Below, one piece after another: positions 1 to 13,505 of a DNA stretch of 64,000 nucleotides (its first letter is position 1; each line of letters begins with the position of its first letter). The notes under the pieces were generated by a model, which made no database searches, was not told where the DNA came from, and worked only from the letters and a program-made list of their open reading frames with translations. Origin of the DNA: Anisakis pegreffii (taxonomy: Eukaryota; Nematoda; Chromadorea; Rhabditida; Anisakidae); the NCBI GenBank assembly GCA_035041965.1, contig JAPYMA010003026.1:144097-208096 (forward strand). Reading direction: 5' to 3'. The position numbers and the translations under genes were made by a program.

Positions 1-370
1 ACGGCATTACGAGAATTCGCTCGCAATTAACGAGCACCATTGAGCCACGAGGTGATCCGACTATCCTTTTTGAATTGTCTTCGTTTAGAGGCACGATTAA
101 AAAGACAATGGGATGAAATTTGACATTGCATTAATATTTATATCCATGTGCGCGCATAGGCAATATTTGAAATGATAATTGTGCTGTGTGGAAATATAAT
201 ACTCTGAATGGAATAATCAATAATTCAAATTTAAATGCAAACAGCGCATTGCATTGGAGTTTTGGAGAAGCATATCAGTCCAAGGCAGTCGTCAACTCAT
301 CCTCCGTATGCTAGGGTTTTCATGATTCCCATCTTCTAATCGATTAAAATATGATTCAAAGTGATTGGTT

Positions 371-393
371 TTACTGCTGCTGCTGCTGCTGCA
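371..393. repeat. CTG trinucleotide microsatellite
   Basis: About seven uninterrupted CTG units. It is one of seven CTG/CAG tracts in the first 19.3 kb, six of which read CTG on the + strand. None lies in a frame that I accept as coding. Confidence 0.9.
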
Positions 394-972
394 AGAGCCG
401 AAAATAGTGAATGAATCGAGTCGAGCGAAGTGTCAAAAATGATAAATAAGTAGTGGCAATGAGCAAAGTAAGAAGCATAAAGTTTAGAGCACACATTCTG
501 TGCAGCACATATCCATAAAGCTGAATATATCCATCCATGCCAAAGAGATGCTGCTGTTTCCGAAAGACAACATTCAAATGAGATCCATCCATTGAAAATA
601 CAAGAGATTTGTATGACGACAATATATCCACATGTGCATACAAGTGGATGCATATGTAAATATGGTATGAGAATCGTTACTTGAACACAACAAGACGAAA
701 ACGAACAAGAGACATTCAAGCAACAACATGAACACGACTGAAGAAGAAGATACCCTCTGAACGCCCATTTCTATGTGCAGCTCTCAAAATTGATGCTTCT
801 TCGTTTCATTTTTTTTCGCTTCAAACATGAATAAATAATGCTAATGTTTAGTGAAGTAAGTGTTCTTCTAGTGGTGCATTTGCCGTTAGCGTTACAGCTA
901 CTTTCCGGGGGATATGTGTGTGCTTGTGTGTGTGCATGCATGAACGCAATATACGTTGTTAATAATGTCGGA

Positions 973-996
973 TGTGCTGCTGCTGCTGCTGCTGCA
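973..996. repeat. CTG trinucleotide microsatellite
   Basis: About seven CTG units inside an otherwise unique AT-rich stretch, about 25 bp downstream of a short GT-rich tract. Confidence 0.9.
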
Positions 997-1336
997 CGTT
1001 GTTCATATTGTGTATATTGGAAATAAGCTTAGGCTTATATGGCATACCATCATTCAGAGACAGGACAAGAGCAAAGAAATGGCAAAGCTTCTAGCAAAGG
1101 CTATTTATTGCAGCACCATCACATACAAACACAACTATCATTCAATACTAGAATTGTTGTTTTGTTGAGAAGAAACCGACAGAAATACTGCTACTGCTGA
1201 TGATGCTGATGCTGCCGGTTTTCGAAGGAATGCTTCTTGCATGGATTAGAAGTAAACGGCTAAAGAATTCGTTGCACGGTTGACTTCTGGTTGAATACGT
1301 GATAAAGTAGAGATAGTAGAATAAACGCTGCCTAAT

Positions 1337-1358
1337 AATATTCATTCGAATGAATATT
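1337..1358. repeat. 22-bp perfect palindrome
   Basis: The 22 bases equal their own reverse complement, centred on TTCGAA. No coding context. It may be chance, a cruciform-prone site or a dimer binding site. Confidence 0.7.
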
Positions 1359-4300
1359 CAGAATAGATGAATTGTGAATGCATGCGCCAACGAATACATT
1401 CATCTCTTGCGCTTATCAATAAAGTATTTCAGTGGTTTGTTTCAGTTACGTGTTTGTGTGTGTGTGTGTGTGATTGATTCATTATTTGTTCTCGACGAGG
1501 ATTATTGAAAATGCTTCGCTTGTTACGCATATCCACTCGGGATTTGTGAACGAATTTTGCTGGATTTCTTTTTTTTTGGTTTGGTGATGAGATTTCGTAA
1601 AATGAAATTTGTCAACTAAGAAACAGCGAAAAAGAACAGCGATCGGTGTATTGTATGGTGACGACGACATGGTTTTCGTTGGAGAAAAAACATGTGAATT
1701 CGTTTCATCAAGCAAATTGCTCGAAGGCACATACAGCAACAGCATGACTAAACGACGTAAAGCAGATTCGAGTTTAAAATGAAAACGGAACGAAATTATA
1801 AGTAATCTTAATTAGTGAGAAGCGAATGCTCAATAAAAAAAATAGTAAACGTATAATTCGAGGTTACAAACGTTTGACAGACTGGCGGCCCATCCAGGTA
1901 ATCCAGTTAATAATTCGAGGTGAACATCGATGCTGATGTAAATAGTGAGACGGCTTTGGAAAGCAAGTTTTTACAAGGCATTCAAGCTGTTGGATTTCTC
2001 GGATTACAGTTCAGTATATTAATAACTCATGAGTGTCAATCGAGAAGCGTTCCCACATTATTCCTGTCTGAAACGTAGTAACAGAGCGATTTTGATGATA
2101 AGTTGCGTAATGAGATCGCTCACTGATCTTCATTCAACTGATTTGTCGAAAGAATTATAAGAAATGAATGCGACAAATTAAGAGAGACTGTCTTTGATGA
2201 TGGTTGTAAGAACAAGTTGCACTTAGCGTAGTTACGAGCAACTATCGACATGTTGTGCGAATGAATCAGCGAATAGTCGAATTCGAAAACATTTCCACTG
2301 AAGCAGAGCAGATACTAGGATGAAATGTTCTGGATCACAGCTTCTATCATACTTACCAATCCAAGATGGTCACTCTTTGATGAGTCAATCACTCGATGAG
2401 AAAGAAAATGACAATCATATGCATAATATTTAGGAAACCCTTGAGGTTTCAAAATGTTCCCGGGTGCGAGATTAGAACAAAGCTGACTAAGTCGCTCGCT
2501 CTTTCGTTCATCGAATATGATCGACGAGAAATAAACACACGAAAAACATTCGTATTTAAACCGTCATTATTCATCCTATCGTGGAACGTTTGGGACAAAC
2601 GAATTCCAACAGAAAAAGTATTACACACCAAAGTATTCGGAACAATCGTTCGAACGAACTTAAAAAAGGTGACCATATGCCGGAATGTGAGGGAGGTGAT
2701 GGAAACATTCATGTGAATGACGCGATTCGATTCATAAATGTTTTATTGAAAGTTATGTGCCAGTCTATATGTCAAAAACATTCGCGATTTTGAGCAAAGT
2801 TACAAGTAACAATGAAATTGCTGCAGCTAAATAAAATCGCAACCAACTTGCTTAATGGATTGATATTACAGGATGTGAGAACAATACAGGTTGTGGTATG
2901 TGTGTGTGTGTTTGAGATTGCTCACTTTCATAAAGTATCAATACATGAACGCAGTTATGCTCTAATCGCAATTACCTCCTCAGAAAAACCACAAGCAAAC
3001 ATATGGACGTTGAACACCATAAAATAAACGATATTGATACTTTATGAATTATTGAAAAATAACCAGGATGGTTTGAACAGTGTGAAAATTTTTTGGGCAT
3101 AAAAACAAATGTTCACTTCCTTGGGGAAGAAAGTTCCGAAGGATCTGTTGATTTGATAGTATGGATCAAGTAAGATGATGACTCTAGAGAGTGAAATTCT
3201 TGTTCGCTGTATTCCTTGAATAATCGATCGACCGTTTTGAACGGTTCAATTTGCAATCTTCATAACAAGACAAACAAGTAGTCGTCACAAGGTGAAATAG
3301 ATACGATTAACGACTGAAGAAAGCCAGAAAAAAAACGCCTTTATGATTTTACTGCTGAGTTATCGAGAAATTGCACGGAACAGAGGGCGAATAAACGATG
3401 TCTTTAGGCCGTATTAACGGTTCAGATAAAACTGAAAGAATTTAGCACGATGATGATTAGCATATGTGATGGATGGATGGCATGTGCCTTGACGAGAACG
3501 AAGTAATTGCTCGATGTGCCGAAGTAATCAAAGAGCACACAAACACACACACATTTCAGTCACCTCATAACTTCACATAATTACATTCTTCACATTTAAA
3601 TTCTGAATTTTAATGTCTCATTAGTTCGTGCTATTTTCCGAACACCAATAATAGCATCTCATATGTGAAGTTAGTTGAGCTGTTGCGGATAACCATTTCC
3701 TCTAATGATACAAAGACGTCAGTACAGAGGATGTGCAAACAGCAAATTTGAAGTTGTGAAAATGTGTTACAGAGCTGAATCACTAGCAGAGAATCATCAA
3801 TGAGTACTTGAATTCGATCATTAGTGAATGTTGTTACAGTTGATACGAGAGGCTGATACAAGCACACTGCGAATTCCTAGGGAAGCTTGACTTGTCCATT
3901 AGTTCACAAGCAAATCATGTTGAATCTAAGCGTGAATTGGTATCAGTCTCATTAACAATACTCAGAATAACAGCTGTCGACGTTTCAATTATTCTGTGGC
4001 GCTAATAATATCCATCGCAATTAAATTCGAATTAGTTGACATCGAAATGTCACACGTAGTAATACGAATAATGGCGTTAATGAGAGGCGTCGTATGAATG
4101 AAATTGATGACATTCTAGGATGCTCGAAATGACAATCCATAATCGAATTATTATCAGAGATAACCACCGTAAAAACTGCATCAAGTTTTCTTGAATATAA
4201 CCTTCAGCAGCATCACCAGAAATATCACTGAAATCGCAAGGTAGCACAATATGACGGAAGACCACTGAAAAAAGTTTCACCACTGCAGTACACCTTAATG

Positions 4301-4535
4301 ATGGCGATTCTGGAAGTTTTGAGTAAGAAATGAGTACGCTTTATAATGCAATAATTTTCAATTGAATATGATGTGCTCACAAGAGCATCTCTTACAACAC
4401 ACATCTTTAAGAAATGCTACAAAATCTTCTGAACAAAAACTCTCAATATTTCAATGAACAAAACATGACGTGCGATTCTAAAGTGCAATTCTATTAGCAT
4501 CATCAAACAACATTCTTCACGATACGGGTGTTTTG

Positions 4536-4568
4536 ATCAATGATGATGACGATGATGATGATGTGATG
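4536..4568. repeat. GAT-rich microsatellite
   Basis: Imperfect GAT/GAC trinucleotide run in unique sequence, without coding context. Confidence 0.8.
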
Positions 4569-5926
4569 AGTTTGCAAGTTGCATCCGAGAGTAATATGTG
4601 AGAGAATAAGCTTTGAGGCACTGAAAGGAATTTGTTCGGATGATAGACTAGATGTAATTTTATTTCAGATTTAATTCCACTTAAGACAGATGCAGGCAGG
4701 CAGCCTGAAGCTTTGCTTACACTTTGTGCAAATGTCTTCCTTTAAGTGCACACTTTTTTTGGCCGGAAAAATACGCTGTAACTGCATAATCATGCATTCA
4801 CAGTTCCTTTCACGTGTCCATTTGTAATTGATTAAGTGTGAAATAACGCCCAAACATGCTAGCATATAATGACAGCTTAAAATCAACTAAGGAAGGGCAA
4901 ACTACATAAGAACTGAGATCATATTAGATTCATTTATTATCGCATAAATTCGTGCCTGTCTGGCTACATCTCAATGTATCTGTCTGATACATTGATGGAG
5001 TGATGGCTACTTAATTACGGTAAATAGTTAGTTTGGATAAGTGATCTCATTATCATTATTGCTACTACAATCATTGTGCTTATCATCAAGGTTGTTGTAT
5101 TACTGTTAATCACATAAGCATATACATACTCAATCTATTCGTGCGATTACTAGTTGAGGAGCAATGCAATGAAGGCATACATAAAATCTCACAAGAACAT
5201 CATTTATCCATAGAGTCAATAAGCTTTCAACGTAAACTCAACTCACTCAATTCAGAGGATTGCAATTGAAAACTGTCAATGAATTAGAGTTGTTGCTAGT
5301 CGTAACTGAAGTGAATGGGTGAATGAAGAACATTATGGGGCGCCAGGGAATCAGCACAGATTTATTCATTTATTTATTCGAGTGGCTGGCCAATGGATAC
5401 ACTTTTCGTCGTCAAGTTGTTCTCGCATTTGTTTTTGATCACATATAATTGTATTTGCTAGGTTCTGTTTCATCGGTTCAGTGTAAAACTGGAGTTTAGA
5501 ATGGACTTTACGTTCGAGTAGGCATTCGGAAGGTAGGCAATACATTGAAGTGTTAATAGGAGGCTTATTTGAAGTGTTGATATGGTAGGACTGTGCTCGG
5601 ATGAGCGAGAGCATTTTTTTTTGCTCGCATGAGCAATTCTCCAGATGTTGCAGTGATCTGTTAGGGATTTTCCTGGTGCCATATCAGACAAGAATAACAA
5701 ATGATGACTGAATGATTGGTTTCGATGGGCATATTAATTATAAGCATAATTAAGATAGATCATTGAACAATTAAATTTCTCTATATGGGAGGGGAAGAAT
5801 GTCACAATGGATGGATGATCATCAAGGAGGATCTGTTGAATGCAATGAATAAATGTATGTCACGGAAGTAACACTGAATTTGGAAAATATTTCAGACTGA
5901 TTCACGCCTATTCTAGCCGATCCGTT

Positions 5927-5945
5927 GCTTGTTCAGTGAACAAGC
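5927..5945. repeat. 19-bp inverted repeat
   Basis: Two 9-bp arms (GCTTGTTCA and its complement) separated by one base. No gene lies adjacent. Confidence 0.6.
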
Positions 5946-6351
5946 GATACAATTACTGGACGGATTATTTTTGAAGACTAAAGATTGATGGTTTATCAAT
6001 AAAGATTGATGATTATTAATGATTTATCCGAACATCCAGTCGAGATAGAAATGATCTCAAGTCATAAGTTCACAACAATCACATATTATATGACTGATCG
6101 TTATCATTAGGGCAGTGTTATCGTTGCAGACATAACTTGCGATATGTGAGGTTATCCTGAAAACAAACAAAAAAGTCAAAGTCTATTGGTGTTTGAAAAA
6201 GCCTTTAGGTCAAGCAATAAGCAATGAGTTGCGATGCGAACAATTCGAGTGAAGCATATGAAGCATCGTATGAAGAAGTTAGTAAAAGCACCGTTGATGA
6301 GTAGTCCATCGATCTCAGCGAACGACTGAATGAGTAATGCGCACAGATGGC

Positions 6352-6386
6352 TGGCTGGTTGGTTGGTTGGTTGGTTGGTTGGATGG
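6352..6386. repeat. TTGG tetranucleotide microsatellite
   Basis: Run of GGTT/TTGG units grading into GGCT on the left and GGAT on the right, which is typical of a slippage-derived tract. Confidence 0.9.
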
Positions 6387-6507
6387 AAAAATGGATTGAA
6401 AGTAATTTAGTGGAAATGAAGAAAGGGACTCCGTACTAGAGGCGCTTGGACACTCTTGACTATCGACGAGGAGAACGATAAATGTAAATTGTGAGTTGTA
6501 AGCTATT

Positions 6508-6545
6508 AGCTGCTGCTGCTGCTGCTGCTGTTGCTGCTGATGCTA
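6508..6545. repeat. Interrupted CTG microsatellite
   Basis: CTG tract with a TTG interruption and a GATGCT tail, followed by a short GAT run. Confidence 0.9.
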
Positions 6546-6621
6546 GACGATGATGATGATGTTGTTGATTGAACGCTAGATAAACAGATAGTAGCAGTTG
6601 CAAAGAAGATATGTGTTATGA

Positions 6622-6643
6622 GATAGATATATATATATCTATC
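6622..6643. repeat. 22-bp AT palindrome
   Basis: GATAGATA followed by alternating AT and ending in TATCTATC; the 22 bases are self-complementary. Confidence 0.7.
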
Positions 6644-7268
6644 ACTTGGTTAGATAGTAAAGCGTAGACGTTTTTGACAAGATAATAGCTTAGTTGGTTA
6701 GTGGCAGTTGAGGTGATAGTTTAGGGGAGTCTTGTTGAATTTCACTCAACTCGATATTATAGTTGGTTTTGTTTGATTTTTATTGTGGTGAGTACACACT
6801 CCGCATGCAATGACTTACTTAGCTCAGTCAGCTTCATACGGCCACATTTGTTGCGTTTTATTTTCTCTTTCTTTCCATTTTTTTTGTTTGCAGCATTCGA
6901 GCGTTCTTTTGAAACACACTCAGTCATTCCAAATTAAGAGCAATTATCCAAGCTTGCCATCCACTATTTATGTGTTGAGAAACATTTGAAATTCGTACTC
7001 ATACGGTGTATATGGGTGCAGTTTAGCATGCGTTTTAGGTCTAATCGTAAGCGTAAGTAGCCTGAGCTTGAAGCGCAAGTCTATAAATGAGCAATCATAC
7101 GGCTGAACCAAAGCCTGATTGGAGCGGATTAGGCTTGAACAGATGTACCTGGACGACATTCACAAAATGAATGGCCTCTGTACTGTGTGCTTTTAGTCGG
7201 TCGGCAATGTGCTGAGTCACTGAAATGCCACCCTCACTCATTCGATTCTACTCATACGTTAGATCAAA

Positions 7269-7296
7269 TTTCTTTCAGTTGCACAACTGAAAGAAA
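7269..7296. repeat. Short hairpin, 13-bp stem
   Basis: TTTCTTTCAGTTG and its complement are separated by a 2-base loop. It contains a TTTCAG acceptor-like string, but I see no exon after it. Confidence 0.55.
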
Positions 7297-9010
7297 ATGA
7301 TCTTGGTAAGATGAATATCACGCAGAGTTAGTTCATAGTCTCATTCGTAGTTTGTTTTCGTCACAGAACAGTAGTGGCAGTAGCAGCAGCAGTAATCATT
7401 TACAAGCTAATTTTAAAACAATGATGCATGCATACAGATTTTCGATCAAAACTGCCAATGGAATATTATTAACCGCATCATCCGATTCGGTTCAACGTTA
7501 CAATGCATCTCATTTGAACGGTGCTCGATGTTAATGTTGTAAAGTATCATGCTCAAGTGCTGAATAGACTTGACAATATTGACTAACATCCGCATGGAAC
7601 TTTCGGACAAAAAATTCATTGAATAGTTCACTGAATGAATATATTCGGTAAAAATTGGCGCATAATTTCGATTTGGCCACAAGTTCATCGACAATGAAGC
7701 GAACTGATGTGATCACTTGAACTGACAACAACCATCACCGGCTACACAGCACACTCATCAATAATCACTGAAACGGTGCATCTCGGCCATAATCAAAACG
7801 ATGTAATCTCGTCGAATGAACGACAAAAGTCACACAACTGATTAGCATAATGACAGCGTACGGGCATTCGCAGTCTTTTGAATTGTTTTTTTTTCATAAA
7901 TTTTGCTGCAAGCTGTTGATAGAAAATTGTTTACTTGCTGTGCACTAGTTTGAGGTTCTATATTTGGGACATGCATCTGCTTGATGGGAGCGCGGATTCA
8001 CGAACAAATCGTTGTTCAGTTCAGAAACTGGAGTGTCGCCTGAAATGGCCACATTCACTCAGTTGATTCCGAGCAGAGCTTTTGTGTAATCGCTGATCAC
8101 GAACGAAAGTCTTAGTGGTATTCAGCGCACTGCAAAGATCATCATGACTAGTTGCGTTTTTTGTTTGTTTGTTTTTTTTTTGTTTTCGTGATGCATCACT
8201 CAAGTGACCATAAAATAAAAAGATATTAAATATAAGGAAGTGAGAACGAGAAAAAAATAACTCAACAAAATGAAATTAATGACTGTTGATTGCAAATCTT
8301 TCTTTTTAGAAAGCAAATTCAAATGCAATTCAGTGATTGTGATCTTAACATGGAACTACTGTCTGGATAGCAGTTGAATGATAAAACTTCAAAAACAGTG
8401 CAAATGATGATCGATCAGTGAATATTAGGCAACAAGGAGATAACGATATGGGATTAGAAGTATTACTTAAGCAGTAAGACCAATTAGGAACAACCGTGTA
8501 TGCGGTTGAGAATATTCGAGCGATACCAATTAGAGTTGGTTCGGTTCATTTACAGACGATAAACGTAACGAAGTGGACAATGGCGTTAATTGATCAATGA
8601 AGCTGAGGGAAATTAGAAAAAAAAACAAGAATGTGATTGTGATTTCGAGTATACTAATGATGGGAAGCAATGGTGTTGGCATGGATTATAGCGATAGTGG
8701 CAAGATCATAATAACAACATCAATCAAGTACGCTAATAGCAACGAGCTGAGAACTATGAGTGAGGGATTTGTGGCTTGAATTGAACTGGTGGCAGTCTGA
8801 ATCAGGTTGAAGTCAGTTTGGGTGATTGCATGATGACGGGGTGCAATTAGTAGGAGTAATAGTATAAGTATAAGTAGTAGTAATAGTATAGTGAAATAGT
8901 ATAAGAGTGTAGGAGTAGTTCAGTTGCGACTGGCTACTCGTACTCAAGGTTCTGATCGTTCTGATCATAATGTTCATGATGTGGTTGTTTCGCTGCTGTT
9001 GAGTTCGTTA

Positions 9011-9042
9011 AATGGATTGGATTGGATTGGATGGATGGATAA
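9011..9042. repeat. GGATT/GGAT microsatellite
   Basis: Three GGATT units followed by three GGAT units, a slippage-type tract. Confidence 0.85.
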
Positions 9043-10029
9043 AGACGATGATGATAATAGAAGATGCATAGAAGAGTGATTGTTTGGGAGTATGACTGAA
9101 GAATGTATGAAGGAAGGGAAACGAAGATAATAACGAGAGGCGAATGAAGTGACATGATGCTGCTTTTTGTATGGATTAGATTCGGAATGACTGCACATGG
9201 ACACTGGAATTGGATGCGGCGATGTGCTGAGATACGATGAGAATGAAGGGAAAGGCAAACGTCCAACCACATGGACAACACGACATGGCCAACGACAGCA
9301 GTGGCTTGGACACAGGATAGGGACAAGACTAGACATTGGAGAGATAAGATTGCGGATTGATAAAGAATGATGTGAGATGGATGGATGAGGACGGTTCGAG
9401 AGCATGAAACTGGAGAAAATGCTAGTCGAGTCAGGATTGACAAGAAGGGACTACGATTACTTACTACTGCTTCGTTCCATTTAGCGTTGAATAAGCAACG
9501 AACTCGCTCATTTAGTATTTCTTTCATGCTATGCTTCTTTCTCTGGCAATGCCAAGCCAAGCAAATAGTTGAATAAGCCAGAAACGACGAAAGCACGTGG
9601 TGCAGTTTAAGTCAAAATTAGCGCATGCTCTACGAGTTGATCGTATCTTTCGTCCATCTTTTGGAGCTGTACTCCTCTTCATGCTCTTATAGATCCTCGG
9701 TCGGCCACTTCTAGCATCTTGCTGTTGTGCTGTCAGCCGAACCAGTTGTTGCTTCTACGTTATTGGACGTTCTTCTCTGTGGCCAGCTATACGACTGGTC
9801 CACATTATAAGACTACTGGTCTGGCCACAGCTTCAATCCTCCTCGATAACACTGCCTCAAGCAGCGTCTCCATCTGTCTACATCATTGTCTGTTCACATC
9901 TGCGTGTGTGCATGGATACTCTCTGTAAATGAGCATGAGATCAGAGCCACTGAATCGTTCTAGCATTAGTACTACTATAAACGTTGTGTGATGTTGTCTC
10001 ACAATTGACTAGGCTGCACTGAGTTAGCC

Positions 10030-10037
10030 TATAAAAG
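10030..10037 (+). promoter_or_regulatory. TATA-like box
   Basis: TATAAAAG followed by GGG, with a mixed-composition stretch 25-45 bp downstream that could hold an initiator. It is the best core-promoter match in the left third of the window. No downstream ORF supports it, so the assignment is weak; it would suit a noncoding transcript or a gene whose first coding exon is far away. Confidence 0.25.
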
Positions 10038-11157
10038 GGATTCGATTGACTATTACTGCTCAAGCCGCCGCATCGTTGTTAGATTCAGTTCTAAGCGATC
10101 ATATTTCGAATACACATATAGAGAGAGAATAACGGATATGTGACAGACGGAAAATGCGAATTGTTTGAACAAATAAAGATGTTAATGAAGATGCGCAAGA
10201 ACGGACTGAAGATGAGCAGAGACATGCAAGCTTTAGCATATGCATGATCTGAACGCACGACCAGATATAGGCAGATATAATCAGTCAGCTAATCATGAAC
10301 GAGGGCTTGGGCAACCAGAATGAATGGCAAACGTTTTAGTAAGTAGAGGTGAATAGTATGATGGCAGCAGGCATGAAACTACTCAGATATAGACTGAAAA
10401 CAACAGTGATAGATGGTTTGTGGAAGAGGAGAAATGACCGAGATATTTGTTATTCTTCGCGCTTATGCAAAATTAAGCATCAACAAACAAACAAGTTGTT
10501 GCTGTCACAAATACTCGAAGTGTCAACATCATGGATTGATTTATGCTCATATCAGCTCTTCTTTTGGCTTTTCATCTCATTGCACATTTTTCGATTCGTT
10601 TTCACATTTCTGTTTCGTTGAGTTTGATGCAATGAAACTGCTGCATCAATAATTACTAATAACATTTGTATCCATTTTCAGCCACTTTCCAAGAATTCCT
10701 TTAAGCAACAATCGAAATTCCTTCAAGAATGGAGTGATTTCATGGAGGATTTCAGTGGAGATATAAGATATCATTGTTGATTTCTTCATTTTTGCTTTCT
10801 TCTCTCTAGGACAAATTCATTCCATCATTATGGTGGTGTGTTCATGTATCTTGGCAGTGCAGCAGCAGGAGGAAACTGAAAACTGAGGAATCAGGAAGAT
10901 TTAACATTGTGAGCAAGTAGCGCAAGAGGCGACGAACAGAAGCACCCCAATAAATACGCAGATATCAGATGTTCTGTGGTTTGCATTCTGGCGCAACACA
11001 ACACAACAACACCATAATATTTTATTTGCAAGGCTTTAGCAGTATTATCCGTTCAGTGCAGTCGGAATTTCATCCAGCTAAATGAGAAGACAACGTAATG
11101 GAACATAGATCAAAAAGACAAAAATGTTGGGTTAATGGGATATAGCTGATGATGCTA

Positions 11158-11184
11158 ATGCTGCTGCTGCTGCTGCTGCTGCTG
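11158..11184. repeat. CTG microsatellite
   Basis: About eight CTG units preceded by imperfect GATGCTAATG units. Confidence 0.9.
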
Positions 11185-13000
11185 TCTGCATTGGTGCAAA
11201 AGAACGCATTAGTAAATGCAGTGAACGATTGGAATGTTCGGTCTAGTCGGGTTGAGATAGATATCTATCTTATGCACGATTTATGATCGAATCAATGAAT
11301 GAAAAAAAAGTGAATGGACGCAATCGAGCCGTGTCGTCGTCGCATATTGGATGTGAGAAGAGAAAAGGATGAACGGATATGGCAAGAGTAGAGGATATAC
11401 CAGATATGATTTCTATGAGAGGATGAGATGCTGAGATTTTGTTTGCATACACATACCATTATTATATATTGTCTGTCGCATTTTTTTTTTGTTTTGTTGG
11501 GAAAATTGCATTCGTTCAAATAGCTGTGTAACGAACAAACGCAAAAACTTGTGGAATGTGCTGTCGTCTGTTTCAGTGGAATAACTCGTTGCATTTGCTT
11601 TGTTTATAGAATGTGCACAACACATAAGCTTGCTCTCTGTTCGTTGCTGGATGGATGGATGTCTTCAGCAATCGACAATGAATCTTCTAAGCATTCACAG
11701 CTTATGGAGGATTTATGAATTTAGAAAGAACCAGAATAAATACTTTGAAAAGCCATTCACGACGGATGAAACGTGTGAAACAATACAAATGAGACGTGAC
11801 TGAACTCTGATGACTTTGTAATTCGTTGGATCCATCCGTCTAATCTGAGGAATCACAATTAAGTTATCAATGTGGTGCTGCACTTAAGCCTTCAACCGAA
11901 CTTCCTTTGCAAGTGCAAATATCAAAATTGCAATTTCCATTGCGAAGCTTTATTTCATCGACTTGAAAATGATCTGGCTTCAACTGGAACGTTCAGTAAT
12001 ATTACACTCGAATCATACTGAGCTTCTTAAAACTGTCATTTTCATCAGCATACAATACGTTGGCATTGAGCAGTGATCATTTTTTTTTGTTTGTTTGTTT
12101 TCAGTTCTAAGAAGATCTTTTACGGGGTGATATCGAACACAATCTTATGAGCATGTTCAATTTAGCACTGTCATAAGCATTGACGTCATGCAATGCAAAA
12201 TGTGTTGTCATAATGCATCATCCATCAGATTCAATTCACTCAAAGCATTATTCATTCATTCATTCACTAGAACATTGTTTCTTCCTGAAGCAAACAAAAA
12301 AATGACTCGCTGCACGTTTACTCGCATAACTGCAGAACATTATCAATATGTTTACAATTATAACATGAAACGAGCGAACATGAGTTCTGCGAATTTACGA
12401 GCGCAGCTGAGATGATGCACAGATGTCCGCAAGGAACGCCGAGGAGGAGCTGTGATTTTTTTTAGATGTGCTAACTTCGAAACTCAGATCAGACAGTTTA
12501 GTGAAGAGCAATCAGTTGAGTGCACGTGCATTGTATGTTGGATTGTATAATCAATCAATCAGATAACTGCGGAACAGATAAATCATAGGCGAAGTAAATC
12601 CTGAGAATGAATATGTGATTACATCCACTGCTCAACGTCATCACATTTGAATCGGTGACCTCATCAAACTCTCAACTATAGACAAACACATTCCATTTGC
12701 AGACTCAACACTTCTTAGGAAATTCATTAATCGTTATTCAAGCACATTCATAATCTCACTTCATGTCGCGGATTTGAAATTAATGCAGGAAACGGCGATT
12801 TCACTACCAATCAAACGCTTATTAATATGAACACGTTCATACCTTACACTTAAGGCACACTTCTTTTTGCTTTACGATACACTTCATATTGTTTTAGTGG
12901 GAGCGGGACGCAATTGTCTGATGATGTTCCTGCAGAATTGCGTGTCACTGAACGAATGAAACGCATGCAAATGATGAGCGAGAATACACTTCGTACAATC

Positions 13001-13030
13001 TCTAACACCACCCTCGAAAATTCCAATAAA
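13001..13030 (+). repeat. Dispersed 30-bp repeat, copy 1
   Basis: TCTAACACCACCCTCGAAA followed by an AATAAA-containing end. A close copy lies at 13,475-13,505, with one short gap. The function is unknown. Confidence 0.5.
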
Positions 13031-13474
13031 ATCTCGTCGAATTATTAACTGACTAGGAAAGGCCACGAACCTAATATGTCATATATACACGAGAAAAAAA
13101 AACTCCGTCATCACGCGGAACAAAACCACCGGCCACCTATACTTAAAGTGAAGAGAAAACAATCGAGTTTCGTGCACTCAAGAACGCATTCAATGCCTTA
13201 TGCATTCTCAGTTCGGTACTCAACTATTTGTACACTGAAAATTTTATTTCCTTAATAGATGCGTCCAAACGCAATTATTCACTGTGTTCATTTGTCATTT
13301 ATATTTGTTTAATGAACACACAAATATGCATTTGTTTCATTTGCTTGTGATAGTAGTCATACATCATGTGCTGTGTTTTTTCGTGAGGCCAGTGAATTTT
13401 ATCAGCATTAGCAAGACGAACATATGACTTTAGCACTAAACGATATTGATCGCATAGGTTGGGTGTCGTTTATT

Positions 13475-13505
13475 TCTAACACCACCCTCGAAACACCAAT
13501 AAATT
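13475..13505 (+). repeat. Dispersed 30-bp repeat, copy 2
   Basis: Second copy of the motif at 13,001. The flanks are not related, so this looks like a small dispersed element and not a longer duplication. Confidence 0.5.

Larger units (their letters stand above)
1..8900. other. Gene-poor AT-rich region, no supported gene
   Basis: I see no exon with a recognisable protein motif and matching splice sites on either strand. Open frames are short, overlap one another on both strands, and often coincide with simple repeats. The stretch holds CTG, TTGG and GAT microsatellites and perfect palindromes (listed separately) among AT-rich unique sequence. It could be intergenic DNA or part of a very long intron; the sequence alone does not decide. 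Confidence 0.6.

Noticed and set aside
8934..9596. 220-codon open frame on the minus strand
   Set aside because: The + strand is purine-rich here, so its complement lacks stops; a second frame on the same strand is open as well, and the translation is low-complexity without a domain.
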